Origin: Leptospira ellisii
GTDB lineage: Bacteria; Spirochaetota; Leptospiria; Leptospirales; Leptospiraceae
Direction of reading: 5' to 3'
DNA length: 8,273 nucleotides
Assembly (NCBI RefSeq): GCF_002811955.1
Contig: NZ_NPEF01000177.1
Location: 1 to 8,273, forward strand
Made by a program: the position numbers and the translations under genes. Shown here piece after piece: positions 1-8,273 of the stretch. The first letter of the stretch is position 1; every line of letters begins with the position of its first letter. The notes beneath the pieces were generated by a model that made no database searches, was not told the DNA's origin, and saw only the letters and a list, made by a program, of their open reading frames with translations.

Positions 1-132
1 GTCAAGAACCGAAACGAACTTACTTCACATTGAGCCGTCGCGATATTGCTTGACTACGTCAAGAACCGAAACGAACTTACTTCACATTGAGCCGTCGCGA
101 TATTGCTTGACTACGTCAAGAACCGAAACGAA
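1..132. repeat. 57-bp tandem repeat array, left copy (inverted)
   Basis: Two complete identical 57-bp units (1-57, 58-114) and the first 18 bp of a third (115-132, GTCAAGAACCGAAACGAA), where the array gives way to a palindrome. A unit begins exactly at base 1, so the array probably continues outside the window. Each unit contains GTCAAG near one end and CTTGAC near the other. Across the unit junction these form a 6-bp stem with a 3-base loop (CTTGAC-TAC-GTCAAG). A TCGCGA palindrome lies in the middle of the unit. There are no unique spacers, so this is not a CRISPR array. Confidence 0.95.
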
Positions 133-171
133 TCGTTTCGGTTAACTCACTCCCTATGGGTCGCGAGTTAA
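121..171. repeat. Paired palindromes in left arm
   Basis: Two adjacent dyad-symmetric elements. AACCGAAACGA (121-131) and TCGTTTCGGTT (133-143) form an 11-bp inverted repeat around one base. TTAACTC (142-148) pairs with GAGTTAA (165-171), and CCC-TAT-GGG (152-160) forms a second small dyad in its loop. The same block occurs in the right arm in inverted orientation. I recall the CCCTATGGGTCGCGAGTTAA motif as a dispersed intergenic repeat in Leptospira, but this is unverified memory. An ATG at 156 opens a short frame (MGREL...) out of phase with the membrane-protein ORF and is probably spurious. Confidence 0.8.
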
Positions 172-201
172 GTCCGTTTCAAAAGGTGGGCGGTCTTCGT
201 A

Positions 202-600
202 TTGGGATGGGCGGTGACGATTTTGGGATATTCCACGGGAATCGTAACGGTGGGACCGTTTCATATTTTCGGGATCCATTCGTTGACGGTGTCGCTGCTT
301 GTCGCCACTTTGGGCCAGACGATTTGGGCGATCGGTTTGTTTTTGGCCGCGCGTAAGACGCCTGAGTTGACGCTTTATTCGAAACTCAATCATCTTTCGG
401 AGGATCTGCTTTTTTGGTATTCCGCGAGGATGATCTTATTCGTGATTCTTCTTTTCTGTTTTATCTTATATCGTTGGTGGATGAATTCGTTTCAGGTTTT
501 GGATTTGGAGAAGGAGATTCTGATGATCAGTTTTTTGAGCGTTCAGATTCTGAATCTGATCGGACAAACGATCACCGCCCACCTTTTGAAACGGACTTAA
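202..600 (+). CDS. Small hypothetical four-helix membrane protein, possibly a truncated gene
   Basis: I do not recognise this protein. From a TTG start at 202 it has 132 residues, with four hydrophobic stretches at about residues 1-22, 27-50, 73-95 (containing an [14 protein letters not shown] run) and 106-127, ending LLKRT. The frame is open from 172, after an in-frame TAA at 169-171, but there is no ATG near the beginning. The only Shine-Dalgarno-like stretch is AGGTGG at 184-189, rather far from the TTG. The stop and last eight codons lie in the right arm, and the codons before the start lie in the left arm. The hydrophobic pattern argues for genuine coding sequence. The poor start and the abrupt repeat junction at 194/195 argue that the 5' part of an ancestral gene was lost. 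It could be functional, a remnant, or cassette cargo. Confidence 0.5.
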   Translation: MGWAVTILGYSTGIVTVGPFHIFGIHSLTVSLLVATLGQTIWAIGLFLAARKTPELTLYSKLNHLSEDLLFWYSARMILFVILLFCFILYRWWMNSFQVLDLEKEILMISFLSVQILNLIGQTITAHLLKRT

Positions 601-767
601 CTCGCGACCCATAGGGAGTGAGTTAACCGAAACGATTCGTTTCGGTTCTTGACGTAGTCAAGCAATATCGCGACGGCTCAATGTGAAGTAAGTTCGTTTC
701 GGTTCTTGACGTAGTCAAGCAATATCGCGACGGCTCAATGTGAAGTAAGTTCGTTTCGGTTCTTGAC
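574..767. repeat. Right arm of the long perfect inverted repeat
   Basis: Exact reverse complement of 1-194. It contains the last eight codons and the stop of the small membrane-protein ORF (stop at 598-600), then the two palindromes (597-626 and 625-647), then the first two full units of the right-hand 57-bp array. The array continues three more units past the visible pairing to 960. The loop between the arms (195-573) is 379 bp of unique sequence. Confidence 0.95.
597..647. repeat. Paired palindromes in right arm, directly after the ORF stop
   Basis: Inverted copy of the block at 121-171. TTAACTC (597-603) pairs with GAGTTAA (620-626) around a CCC-ATA-GGG mini-dyad. AACCGAAACGA (625-635) pairs with TCGTTTCGGTT (637-647). 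The first stem includes the TAA stop of the upstream ORF, so in RNA these hairpins would sit at the very 3' end of that message. The following T-content is weak, so I do not call a rho-independent terminator. Confidence 0.75.
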
Positions 768-960
768 GTAGTCAAGCAATATCGCGACGGCTCAATGTGA
801 AGTAAGTTCGTTTCGGTTCTTGACGTAGTCAAGCAATATCGCGACGGCTCAATGTGAAGTAAGTTCGTTTCGGTTCTTGACGTAGTCAAGCAATATCGCG
901 ACGGCTCAATGTGAAGTAAGTTCGTTTCGGTTCTTGACGTAGTCAAGCAATATCGCGACG
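636..960. repeat. 57-bp tandem repeat array, right copy
   Basis: An 18-bp partial unit (636-653) is followed by five full 57-bp units (654-710, 711-767, 768-824, 825-881, 882-938) and a final 22-bp partial (939-960). All five appear identical, suggesting recent expansion or ongoing homogenisation. Copy number would be expected to vary between strains, as in loci used for VNTR typing. Because 57 is a multiple of 3, one minus-strand frame (623-946) stays open and would encode a 19-residue peptide repeat, TTSRTETNLLHIEPSRYCL, five times. I treat this as a by-product of the repeat: it has no recognisable fold and its composition follows the repeat. The array ends 3 bp from the stop codon of the neighbouring glycosyltransferase gene. 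Confidence 0.95.
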
Positions 961-963
961 AAT

Positions 964-2598
964 TTACTTTTGAACGAGTCGATAACTTTTAAGCGTAAAG
1001 GCCAGGAGTTTCCGTTCCCCTAACGCTTCGGAAAAACGTTTCGGATCGGAGATCCGGATCGCGATCTTTTCCTTATATTGTTTTTCGGGAAGATTCGGAT
1101 CCCGGGTCGGTACTAGATCGTATTCCAGAGTGGAATACGACGTTACCCCTTTTTCGAGCAACAATTTCTCCAGATCGTTCCTGTCCTTATCCGAAACCAC
1201 GGAAAAATGGACCGAATTCAAATAGGAATATCCGATCAGATAATTGGTGAATTGACCCTTATGGATTATGATTTTACGTTTTTGGAATTCGCTCTGAATC
1301 TCGCGGTAAGGGTCGATCGAAGCGAATAGGATCTTAAATCCCTCCCTTACGAATTTATAATTAAAATACAAACTCAAAACTACGAGAACGCTTATAATCA
1401 TTCGGCCGCGTCCCGCATATCCTTCGGATATTTCGGACAGAAAAACGAGAATACCGATCGATAGAAAAAGGAATCCGGATTCCAAATAACGAAGCCCGAA
1501 GTGATGGACTCCGGCCGTATAAGGACTTAGGAAAGATATGGCGCATAACGTTCCGAAACCTACGAGCCCGTAAAGGGAAGACGCGGTGAAACTGCGCTTT
1601 CGCAGAGATTCGTAAAAAATTCCCAGGATCAGAACGGAATAGGGGGCTGCTTTCAGAAAACCGGTTTTCGTCGAATCTCCGAAAAAATATCCGCTGAAGA
1701 TGCGGATCTGTTTTTCCAACGAAAACTGACTCATCGCGTCTCCGGAGCTGACCAGGAACCGGATTCCCATCGGATGTCCCGAATAGTAAAAGTTCAAAAT
1801 TCCGATTCCGCAAAACGCGACCGAGGCGCCTAAAACCGAAAAGAGGAGATAACGGGGCAGCTTCGCTCTGGAATCCGAGTTAAAAAACGAAAAAAGTCCG
1901 AATAAAAACACGGGAAACGCGGATTCCGTCCTGAGAAAAAAGGCCGCGACCGCGGACAGTCCGGATAAAAACGAGAATATTCTAAAATTGGAATGTTCTT
2001 CGAAGGACGAAGTTCCTTCCGCTGTGAAATTCCGAAACAAAGAAACAGTAACGGAATACGCGAACGCGAGCAGAAGCAGATTGTTCAAAGGAACCTCGGA
2101 AAATTCCTCCGCGGACAATACGGGAAAGCTGAGACAAAAGGGAACGATCGTGCCCGCGAGGATCATCATCCAACGTTTCTGAACGAACTTCGACAAAAGC
2201 GAATCGAACAAATACAAACAACCGAGCATACAGAGCAGCGGCAAAAACGTGATGATGGTCTTTCCGAAAACGAACGCGGGCAACCCGAAGAATAAGGCGA
2301 ACAAGGGGGGATATTGGAACAGACAGGTTTTGTTTCCGTTTTCATTTCCGTTTACAAAAGCCCAAGGATAATCGAACGGAAAATAACGAAAATCGGGATC
2401 GTATTCTTTTCCGGGGTAGACGCATTCGGACGAAGTGATTGCGGAAAATCCCCTTTGGGCGAATGCGATCGTCTGATAATATTTTATTTCGGAATCGCTT
2501 GAGACGAACGGGATCGCTCGGTCCAATTGCCATCGGTTGAACGCTAAAAAGAAAAAGACGAGAAGGTAGATCGTATATCGGAGAATTTTATTGGGCAT
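964..2598 (-). CDS. GT-C-type integral membrane glycosyltransferase-like protein
   Basis: A 544-residue protein starting MPNKILRYT. This ATG lies 5 bp after the upstream gene's stop; the open frame extends 40 codons further up, but that part is basic, non-hydrophobic and lies inside the upstream gene. An N-terminal helix (about 8-22) is followed by a loop with an acidic pair D35-S-E37 ([10 protein letters not shown]). That is the place where GT-C enzymes such as the PMT/ArnT families carry their Asp/Glu catalytic motif. About ten further hydrophobic segments reach residue 415, with conserved-looking motifs RTES (223-226) and HHFGLRYLE (365-373). A soluble tail of roughly 125 residues is probably periplasmic. 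The inferred role is transfer of a sugar from a polyprenyl-phosphate donor to an envelope glycan; donor and acceptor are unknown. It is the last gene of the minus-strand cassette and is translationally close-coupled to the Wzy_C gene. Confidence 0.75.
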   Translation of the reverse strand: MPNKILRYTIYLLVFFFLAFNRWQLDRAIPFVSSDSEIKYYQTIAFAQRGFSAITSSECVYPGKEYDPDFRYFPFDYPWAFVNGNENGNKTCLFQYPPLFALFFGLPAFVFGKTIITFLPLLCMLGCLYLFDSLLSKFVQKRWMMILAGTIVPFCLSFPVLSAEEFSEVPLNNLLLLAFAYSVTVSLFRNFTAEGTSSFEEHSNFRIFSFLSGLSAVAAFFLRTESAFPVFLFGLFSFFNSDSRAKLPRYLLFSVLGASVAFCGIGILNFYYSGHPMGIRFLVSSGDAMSQFSLEKQIRIFSGYFFGDSTKTGFLKAAPYSVLILGIFYESLRKRSFTASSLYGLVGFGTLCAISFLSPYTAGVHHFGLRYLESGFLFLSIGILVFLSEISEGYAGRGRMIISVLVVLSLYFNYKFVREGFKILFASIDPYREIQSEFQKRKIIIHKGQFTNYLIGYSYLNSVHFSVVSDKDRNDLEKLLLEKGVTSYSTLEYDLVPTRDPNLPEKQYKEKIAIRISDPKRFSEALGERKLLAFTLKSYRLVQK

Positions 2599-2603
2599 GG
2601 GGT

Positions 2604-4598
<1,995 letters not shown>

Positions 4599-4710
4599 TT
4601 CGTTATAATAAGAATCCGACCGCAAAGGGATAATATGCAGGCTATTCGTTCTACTGCATTTTAGCAATCAAGTTTCTCGAACAAGGAAGGACCCGCGCAG
4701 GAACACGGGA
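4599..4710. promoter_or_regulatory. Intergenic gap upstream of the Wzy_C gene; weak promoter candidate
   Basis: A 112-bp gap between two co-oriented minus-strand genes, long enough for its own promoter. On the minus strand TAAAAT (4658-4663) resembles a -10 box, with TTGTTC (4679-4684) 15 bp upstream as a poor -35 box. The spacing is short, so this is weak. A CCCGTG...CGCGGG imperfect dyad just after the upstream stop lacks a T-tract and is not called a terminator. No clear Shine-Dalgarno sequence precedes ATG 4598. Confidence 0.25.
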
Positions 4711-6486
4711 TCAAAGATTTCGCCTATACCATTCCTGTCTATTTTTATCCTCCGCATATCGAAAGTAATATTCCTCGAATTCCGAATACCTTTTTTTTCT
4801 CAAGTCCGGCTCCAATTTTTTGAAGTCGTTTTTATACGCGTCCAAAAAGAATTCGAATTTCACGAAGGAGAACTCTCCGATCTTTCCGAGCTCCTTCATC
4901 GTTTCGGGAGAATACGAAAGGAGTCTCCAAGGCGGAGAAAACGTTCCGGTCGAAAATTCGTCGTATTCCTTTTTTGCGGGAAGGTTGTGCGAATACAGAA
5001 GCAGCTGTACGTTTCTACTTTTGAGGTATTCCAGAGGAACCGATTTTCCGTGACCGATCCTTCCCCGTATCTTCCAGTCCATTCTCGCAATGTTCGGATC
5101 CGTCAAACCGGCCTCCGTTTCGATCGCCAAAGAGGGGTTGAGATAATAGACGAGCCAACATTCCGAGCCGGCGAAAGCTACGCGCACCTTGGAGGACTCG
5201 AAGTGTTTTCTCCAAGGCGAGACGATCCCTCTCAGTCGTTCCAAGTCCTCCCGTTTGTAGACCTGGTTTTCGTCGGCTATTTCGTTTAACACCGGATAGG
5301 TGGTTCCCTTGTAAAGATCCCAGCGCAGAAGAAGAAGGATCGGAACCGCGAGCAGCAGCGCGTCCGTTTTCGTGAAGCCGGCGGATTTTTTTTCGATTGA
5401 AAGCAGTAGATTCTTTTCCACCCAGAGCAGAAACAAGGGCAGCACGGGAAGGTAGAATCGAGAGAACATAAAATCCCCGCCGATCCATGTGTAATAACCG
5501 AAGTAAAGGACCGGAAACAAAAAAAGCAGAATCCAATCCGAGCGGAACGACGAGTCCTTTCCGCTTCGCAGAAAATCGACGGCGGTGCGGATTCCGAAAA
5601 AAAACGCGGCCCCGAAAACGGGAATCAATCCGTAATACATGGAGAAAAAAAGGCGCAGATATACGATACCTTGGGAAAGATACGAACTTCCCCCCGATTT
5701 CGCGTAGAAGGTATTCGGTAGTAGATTTCCATAATATTCTAATTTCCAAATGTAGAATGCAAGTGGAAGCGCGCAGACTACGCAGAAGATGCGGAACGGC
5801 GCGTTCGCCAGCGCGGAGGAAAATCCCTTTTTGGAAAATAGGTTTATCTTAAGAAAAACGCTGAGTGCGGCCAATCCGTGAAAGAGAATCCCGTCCGGAC
5901 GGTTCAATACGCTCAGTGAGGAAAGGAAAATTCCCAGGATCCAGGAGGGTTCGAATTTCCGGTTTGAATCCGTTTCGCCGGATTCGGAGGATCCCGAAAA
6001 CCACATTCCGTTTTTATAAACGGAAACGGGATCGCCTTTTAGCAAATGATAAGAAGCGGCCACGAATAAGAAACCGTGTAGGGAGGTTTCCAGACCGCTC
6101 GTGGCGAACACCCGGACGTGATGGATCGCCGCGTAACAAAAAAGCGAAATCGGAAAAAAGGATTCGTCTCCGATCCTACGCAGCGGAAAAAGCAGAAGGT
6201 AAAAACAGGTTCCCGCAAAGGAAAGGATTCCGAGGGCATAACACGCGTTAAGCGGATCGATCGATTCGAAACGATGGACGAAATACAGAAGGATCGTCCA
6301 TAAAAAATTCGTGTATCCTTCGACGAATTCCCCTTCGTTAAAGACGAGTCCGAGCCCGTCCGCGAGATTTTTCGCATAACGCAGGCTGATAAATGCGTCA
6401 TCCGCCATCCAACGCAACGAGTATGCCGACGCCGCTCCGGACAAAATCAGCAGAATGCCAAAGCCGAAATACAAAATGCGTTTCAA
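4711..6486 (-). CDS. GT-C glycosyltransferase with AftB-like (GT89-type) motifs
   Basis: A 591-residue protein if translation starts at TTG 6486 ([13 protein letters not shown]), preceded by AGGAAA about 9 bp upstream. The frame is open to 6690, but that extension is basic and overlaps the divergent gene, and there is no ATG before residue 27. Motifs appear in family order: an [14 protein letters not shown] loop with catalytic-type D29-D30, VEGYTNFLW (55-63), ATSGLETSL (128-136), LNRPDG (194-199), [13 protein letters not shown] (251-263), [15 protein letters not shown] (336-350), and the tail GLTDPNIA...GRIGHGK (460-481). This set is shared with mycobacterial AftB and many uncharacterised bacterial GT-C proteins. 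The expected role is transfer of a sugar from a polyprenyl-phosphate donor in the periplasm; arabinose is not implied. It has about ten transmembrane helices and a soluble C-terminal domain from about residue 392. It is first in the minus-strand cassette, divergent from the EAL gene. Confidence 0.8.
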   Translation of the reverse strand: MKRILYFGFGILLILSGAASAYSLRWMADDAFISLRYAKNLADGLGLVFNEGEFVEGYTNFLWTILLYFVHRFESIDPLNACYALGILSFAGTCFYLLLFPLRRIGDESFFPISLFCYAAIHHVRVFATSGLETSLHGFLFVAASYHLLKGDPVSVYKNGMWFSGSSESGETDSNRKFEPSWILGIFLSSLSVLNRPDGILFHGLAALSVFLKINLFSKKGFSSALANAPFRIFCVVCALPLAFYIWKLEYYGNLLPNTFYAKSGGSSYLSQGIVYLRLFFSMYYGLIPVFGAAFFFGIRTAVDFLRSGKDSSFRSDWILLFLFPVLYFGYYTWIGGDFMFSRFYLPVLPLFLLWVEKNLLLSIEKKSAGFTKTDALLLAVPILLLLRWDLYKGTTYPVLNEIADENQVYKREDLERLRGIVSPWRKHFESSKVRVAFAGSECWLVYYLNPSLAIETEAGLTDPNIARMDWKIRGRIGHGKSVPLEYLKSRNVQLLLYSHNLPAKKEYDEFSTGTFSPPWRLLSYSPETMKELGKIGEFSFVKFEFFLDAYKNDFKKLEPDLRKKRYSEFEEYYFRYAEDKNRQEWYRRNL

Positions 6487-6517
6487 AATAACATATTTCC
6501 TATGCGGTTTTTTCGTA

Positions 6518-6560
6518 ACGGCCGGAAACGGAACCCGGTCCGTTTTTTTCGGGGGGCCGT
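6518..6560 (+). promoter_or_regulatory. Nested stem-loop with T-tract in the divergent intergenic region
   Basis: AAACGGA (6526-6532) and TCCGTTT (6539-6545) form a perfect 7-bp stem with a 6-base loop, and the T-run continues to 6549. ACGGCC (6518-6523) and GGCCGT (6555-6560) form an outer 6-bp stem around it. On the plus strand the inner hairpin plus T7 resembles a rho-independent terminator, or an attenuator, ahead of the EAL gene. On the minus strand the same dyad lies in the 5' leader of the GT-C gene. It could also be an operator for a dimeric regulator. No confident -35/-10 pair was found on either strand. Confidence 0.5.
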
Positions 6561-6571
6561 AATTTCCTTGT

Positions 6572-6575
6572 AGGA
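6572..6575 (+). promoter_or_regulatory. Ribosome binding site of the short leader ORF
   Basis: AGGA lies 5 bases ahead of ATG 6581. This is the best Shine-Dalgarno sequence in the region. It serves the 8-codon leader rather than the EAL start at 6604, whose nearest purine run (GGAG, 6583-6586) is 17 bases away. Confidence 0.5.
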
Positions 6576-6580
6576 ATGTG

Positions 6581-6607
6581 ATGGAGAAAAAACCTGTAAC
6601 TGAATGA
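6581..6607 (+). CDS. Eight-codon leader ORF overlapping the EAL gene start
   Basis: ATG 6581 opens MEKKPVTE and stops at TGA 6605-6607, which overlaps the ATG of the EAL gene (6604-6606) as ATGA. It has a well-placed AGGA ribosome binding site, whereas the EAL start has none at normal spacing and an in-frame TGA immediately before it (6601-6603). Terminating ribosomes could therefore restart on the EAL gene. The peptide shows no run of one amino acid typical of classical attenuation. It may be a coupling device or chance. Confidence 0.35.
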   Translation: MEKKPVTE

Positions 6608-7890
6608 TCACGCCTTCCGGCACGTTTCCTAAGACCAAGGAAGAATGGAATCGATGGTTCCAGGCGGGAGAAATCATTCCTTTTTTCCAACCCATTTTAT
6701 CCGTTGAGAGGGATTCCATCTACGGTTATGAAACCTTGGGAAGGTTCAGGGATCAATCCGGAAATATACACAGTCTCGGTCCTTTTTTTTTGGACGCGGA
6801 AACCGGCGTTCTGGATCCGAAAGAACGCAGGGAAATCTATTTATTCAAGCGCGAGATCGATCGCACCCTCCGCAAAAAAGCCGTTCTTCATCTTTTGAAT
6901 AAGCAGGATTCCTTTCCGGACGCGAAACTCTTTTTGAACATATCCCCGGCATATATGCGGGATCACATCGAAGAGGAGGAAAAGGATCCGTATACGATTC
7001 GCCTCGTCAAGGAACTCGGTTTGGATCCTTCCAAGATCGTGATCGAAATCGTGGAGGAACACTTCGACGGAAGCATCGAAAGTCTTCGTCCTTTGATTTC
7101 CAAATACAAACAGGAAGGATTTTTACTCGCCATCGACGATTTAGGTTCCCGTTCCTCCAACCTGGATCGGATCGGAATCTTTCATCCCGATATTCTCAAG
7201 GTGGATCTTCAGATGTTGCGTCATTCCGTGACGTCGAGGAATTTTCAGGAGATTCTGTTCACCATATCCAGACTTTCCGAATCCCTGGGTTGTTCCCTTC
7301 TTTTCGAAGGGATCGAAAATGAAACCGAACTCTTTCAATCCTTGACCTACAGCGCGCGGTTTTTGCAGGGCTTCTATTTCGCGGAGGCTTTGCCGGACAT
7401 GATCGGTCAGGAGGAACTGAAGCTCCGTTTTTCCACCCTGCACGAACTCTTCTTCAACTACAAACGTTATCAGCTGATGAAACAGATCAAACGGGAAAAG
7501 GAATTGGAGGAGAAGTTGGATCTTTCCGGTATCTCGGTTTTTCCGGAAGGTGAAGATCGCTGCGGAGTGAGGATCGAAAATCCGGGAGTACTCAGCGACT
7601 TCGTGTTTCGCATCTACGTGACGAGTCAGATCGGAAGTCAGGTGTCCCCCAATTATATGAGGATAGGAGAGGTTTCCGCCGATACGGATTCCTCGTTTAT
7701 CGGGCGGAACTGGAGTTGGAGACCTTATTTTCTGGAACAATTCTACAAATCCATGAAGGATATCCGCTCCGAATGGATCATTAGCAATCCGTATTACGAT
7801 ATCAGCTACGGAACCCTTCTGGTCACCTACAGCAAACGTTTGCCGGACGGAAACGTGCTTTTCGTGGACGTACAGGCGCCTGAGTATTAA
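6604..7890 (+). CDS. YkuI-like EAL-domain cyclic-di-GMP phosphodiesterase
   Basis: A 428-residue protein without a signal peptide or membrane helix, so cytoplasmic. An EAL domain spans about residues 22-275 and would hydrolyse c-di-GMP to pGpG. The active-site set looks complete: E43 of the signature (here ETL, not EAL), N112 (LFLNISP), E148 and E151 (VIEIVEE), D178-D179 (AIDDLGS), K199 (ILKVD), E235 (LFEGIEN) and Q255 ([11 protein letters not shown]). A helical linker (about 276-305) leads to a C-terminal domain (about 310-428) with [10 protein letters not shown] (368-377) and a closing [16 protein letters not shown] strand pair. That resembles the PAS/Cache-like YkuI_C domain, a presumed ligand-sensing part. 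There is no GGDEF domain. An in-frame TGA abuts the start codon, so ATG 6604 is the earliest start and probably depends on the overlapping leader ORF. Activity is inferred from conserved residues only. Confidence 0.88.
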   Translation: MITPSGTFPKTKEEWNRWFQAGEIIPFFQPILSVERDSIYGYETLGRFRDQSGNIHSLGPFFLDAETGVLDPKERREIYLFKREIDRTLRKKAVLHLLNKQDSFPDAKLFLNISPAYMRDHIEEEEKDPYTIRLVKELGLDPSKIVIEIVEEHFDGSIESLRPLISKYKQEGFLLAIDDLGSRSSNLDRIGIFHPDILKVDLQMLRHSVTSRNFQEILFTISRLSESLGCSLLFEGIENETELFQSLTYSARFLQGFYFAEALPDMIGQEELKLRFSTLHELFFNYKRYQLMKQIKREKELEEKLDLSGISVFPEGEDRCGVRIENPGVLSDFVFRIYVTSQIGSQVSPNYMRIGEVSADTDSSFIGRNWSWRPYFLEQFYKSMKDIRSEWIISNPYYDISYGTLLVTYSKRLPDGNVLFVDVQAPEY

Positions 7891-7916
7891 AAAAGAAGAA
7901 TATTCGAAATCTCGAA
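7889..7916 (-). terminator. Weak terminator-like hairpin for the PilZ gene
   Basis: On the minus strand, TTCGA-GATT-TCGAA (7916-7903) is followed by a T-rich tract (TATTCTTCTTTTTT) ending inside the EAL stop codon region. The stem is only 5 bp, so the call is weak. On the plus strand the same bases give no T-tract after the hairpin. The two genes are convergent, and the 77-bp gap between their stop codons holds nothing else I can identify. Confidence 0.3.
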
Positions 7917-7967
7917 ATTATCGGGCGGAACGGTTTTTTGAGGGCTGATCCGCGTCTCGTCCGAAGT

Positions 7968-8273
7968 TTATACGGGACCTTGGTTCGCTTCCGCCAAAAG
8001 ACGATTGACGTTGTCTATGTATTTTTTCCGTTCTCCCGGACGGGAGGAGTTCCCTTCGATCGAAAGTCCCACGTAGAGATTTCCGTCGCTGTCCTTCGTC
8101 ACCGAACGGATGACTCCGAAAGCGGTTAGAGGAGCCTGCATCTTAAAAAAGATATCGAAGGTGAATCCGGCGCGTTTGGTGAGGTCGTGGTTGAGATCCG
8201 GGTGGTTGATTTTGACCTTGAGTCCCCCCGTGGAGATGTTCACGATCGGAAACCGTTCCTTGACGAGTACGGT
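7968..8273 (-). CDS. PilZ-domain protein (partial; N-terminus beyond window)
   Basis: The frame is open to the right edge, so only the C-terminal 101 residues are seen, ending [13 protein letters not shown] at 8243 would give a 91-residue protein, but the frame continues upstream as [20 protein letters not shown]. That places the PilZ N/D-x-S-x-x-G signature (NISTGG) just after a strand, as expected. The later pattern ([36 protein letters not shown]) fits the PilZ beta-barrel. PilZ proteins bind c-di-GMP through an upstream RxxxR plus this motif; the RxxxR part would lie outside the window and cannot be checked. It is convergent with the EAL phosphodiesterase, so a c-di-GMP receptor and a c-di-GMP-degrading enzyme are neighbours. 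The downstream target is unknown. Confidence 0.8.
   Translation of the reverse strand, partial: TVLVKERFPIVNISTGGLKVKINHPDLNHDLTKRAGFTFDIFFKMQAPLTAFGVIRSVTKDSDGNLYVGLSIEGNSSRPGERKKYIDNVNRLLAEANQGPV

Larger units (their letters stand above)
1..194. repeat. Left arm of a long perfect inverted repeat
   Basis: Read directly: positions 1-194 are the exact reverse complement of 574-767 (paired positions sum to 768), with no mismatch found on reading both arms. The match breaks at 195/573, so the inner boundary is sharp. The outer boundary is not visible because the left side runs off the window. From outside in, the arm holds two full 57-bp tandem units, an 18-bp start of a third, two palindromes, and about 23 bp that is part of the ORF reading into the central segment. 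The origin could be a foldback-type element, an inverted duplication by template switching, an invertible cassette, or an assembly artefact. Confidence 0.95.

Noticed and set aside
156..356. ORF beginning [10 protein letters not shown] on the plus strand
   Set aside because: It begins inside the palindrome block without a ribosome binding site and runs out of phase with the hydrophobic frame at 202-600. It looks like a repeat-derived spurious start.
623..946. Protein-coding gene for a 19-residue repeat protein
   Set aside because: The frame is open only because the unit length is a multiple of 3 and that frame lacks stops. Both ends lie in repeat or palindrome sequence and there is no ribosome binding site. 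Kept as a finding, not a gene.
636..960. CRISPR array
   Set aside because: Units are contiguous 57-bp copies with no unique spacers and no cas genes nearby.
1..960. Insertion sequence
   Set aside because: No transposase-like reading frame exists in the element and no target-site duplication can be seen because the left boundary is outside the window.
4690..4712. Rho-independent terminator after the AftB-like gene
   Set aside because: The CCCGTG/CGCGGG dyad has a mismatch and no T-tract follows it on the minus strand.
6481..6603. c-di-GMP riboswitch (GEMM) upstream of the phosphodiesterase gene
   Set aside because: The region holds a simple nested hairpin but not the conserved GEMM core bases or the two-helix layout.

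Overview
The window most likely comes from a spirochaete of the genus Leptospira, probably a relatively GC-rich member of the pathogenic lineage. This is inference. It rests on the codon and lysine/phenylalanine-rich protein style, on the pairing of a YkuI-like EAL protein with a PilZ protein, and on the dispersed-repeat look of the left end. The short motifs CCCTATGGGTCGCGAGTTAA and AACCGAAACGA/TCGTTTCGGTT, and the repeated peptide SRTETN, are ones I associate from memory with Leptospira genomes. No search was run.

Left end (1-960): a perfect inverted repeat of at least 194 bp per arm (1-194 and 574-767) brackets a unique 379-bp segment. The outer part of each arm is built from a 57-bp tandem repeat. 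Two full units are visible on the left, where the array runs off the window, and five full units plus two partial ones on the right. Between array and unique segment each arm carries two consecutive palindromes. The unique segment, with a little of each arm, encodes a small four-helix membrane protein (202-600, +) that looks like a trapped or truncated gene.

Centre (964-6486): three minus-strand genes for envelope polysaccharide assembly. In transcription order they are a GT-C glycosyltransferase with AftB-type motifs (6486-4711), a Wzy_C/O-antigen-ligase-family protein (4598-2604), and a second GT-C-like membrane protein (2598-964). The last two are 5 bp apart and surely co-transcribed; the first is 112 bp upstream. 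The tandem array starts 3 bp after the last stop codon, so read-through would enter the inverted repeat.

Right end (6487-8273): a short divergent intergenic region holds a long stem-loop with a T-tract, then an 8-codon leader ORF with a good ribosome binding site. The leader overlaps the start of a YkuI-type c-di-GMP phosphodiesterase (6604-7890, +) as ATGA. A convergent PilZ-domain gene (7968 to the right edge, -), a probable c-di-GMP receptor, follows. The layout places a c-di-GMP breakdown enzyme and a c-di-GMP receptor beside a surface-glycan cassette. Regulatory coupling between them is a hypothesis only.
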